Shown one piece after another: positions 63,993 to 64,000 of a stretch of 64,000 bases of DNA. Each line of letters begins with the position of its first letter. Positions within the stretch are counted from its first letter, which is position 1. The translations under genes and the position numbers were made by a program. Source of the stretch: an uncultured Piscinibacter sp. (lineage in GTDB: Bacteria; Pseudomonadota; Gammaproteobacteria; Burkholderiales; Burkholderiaceae_C). A model generated the notes under the pieces. It was not told the DNA's origin. It searched no databases and saw only the letters and a list, made by a program, of their open reading frames with translations. Where the stretch lies: assembly GCF_937952055.1 (NCBI RefSeq), contig NZ_CALFYO010000028.1:1-64000 (forward strand), in the 5' to 3' direction.

Positions 63993-64000
63993 GATGGAAG

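Overview
This 64-kb, very GC-rich window comes from a chemolithotrophic or phototrophic sulfur-oxidising proteobacterium, most probably a betaproteobacterium; that placement is an inference from gene content and order, not a proven taxonomy. It carries nearly a complete sulfur-oxidation island: oxidative-type dsr genes (dsrEFH and dsrL present, no dsrD seen), apr-sat, soeABC, an SQR-like flavoprotein and their regulators. No tRNA, rRNA, CRISPR array or insertion sequence was recognised, and no gene-free stretch exceeds about 300 bases.

Left part (1-24867, mostly plus strand). It opens inside a cluster for periplasmic or extracellular electron transfer: triheme 'nanowire-type' c-type cytochromes (1-267, 264-1367, 3124-3708, 3705-4097), two tandem paralogous secreted helical proteins of unknown function (1364-3105), two six-bladed NHL-like lipoproteins (4102-6140) and an 11-heme cytochrome (6143-8722). 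These are followed by ResB/CcsA-type System II cytochrome c maturation proteins, a TPR protein and an isolated CcmI. A signalling block follows: a histidine kinase and sigma-54 activator, Sel1 proteins, a monoheme cytochrome, two stand-alone Reg_prop propeller proteins, a multi-domain hybrid kinase, an ApbE flavin transferase, a small secreted protein and a diheme protein.

Middle part (24882-39522, minus strand). A second kinase with a degenerate ATPase domain and an ankyrin protein lie downstream of a long same-strand run read right to left: soeA-soeB-soeC, TauE/SafE exporter, small membrane protein, double-USP protein, a CMD-Rieske fusion, a FadL-type porin, an SQR-like flavoprotein and a second DsrM/DsrK-like pair. 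This run could oxidise sulfite and sulfide at the cytoplasmic face and pass electrons to quinone.

Right part (39747-63992). After a MazG-like gene and a rhodanese come sat, a metallophosphoesterase, aprM, aprB, aprA, an unknown gene, a SlyD-like isomerase and a 53-residue protein (the APS pathway for sulfite). A YeiE-like LysR regulator diverges from sat. A NarX/NarL-like two-component pair follows, then the dsr operon read right to left: dsrA, B, E, F, H, C, M, K, L, J, O, P, N, a cysteine-less DsrC homologue, dsrR and a siroheme-type methyltransferase. Sulfur carried on DsrC is oxidised by DsrAB to sulfite, which can then go through SoeABC or AprBA/Sat. Heptamer-like repeats resembling NarL sites lie upstream of both soeA and dsrA, so a common control is possible but unproven.
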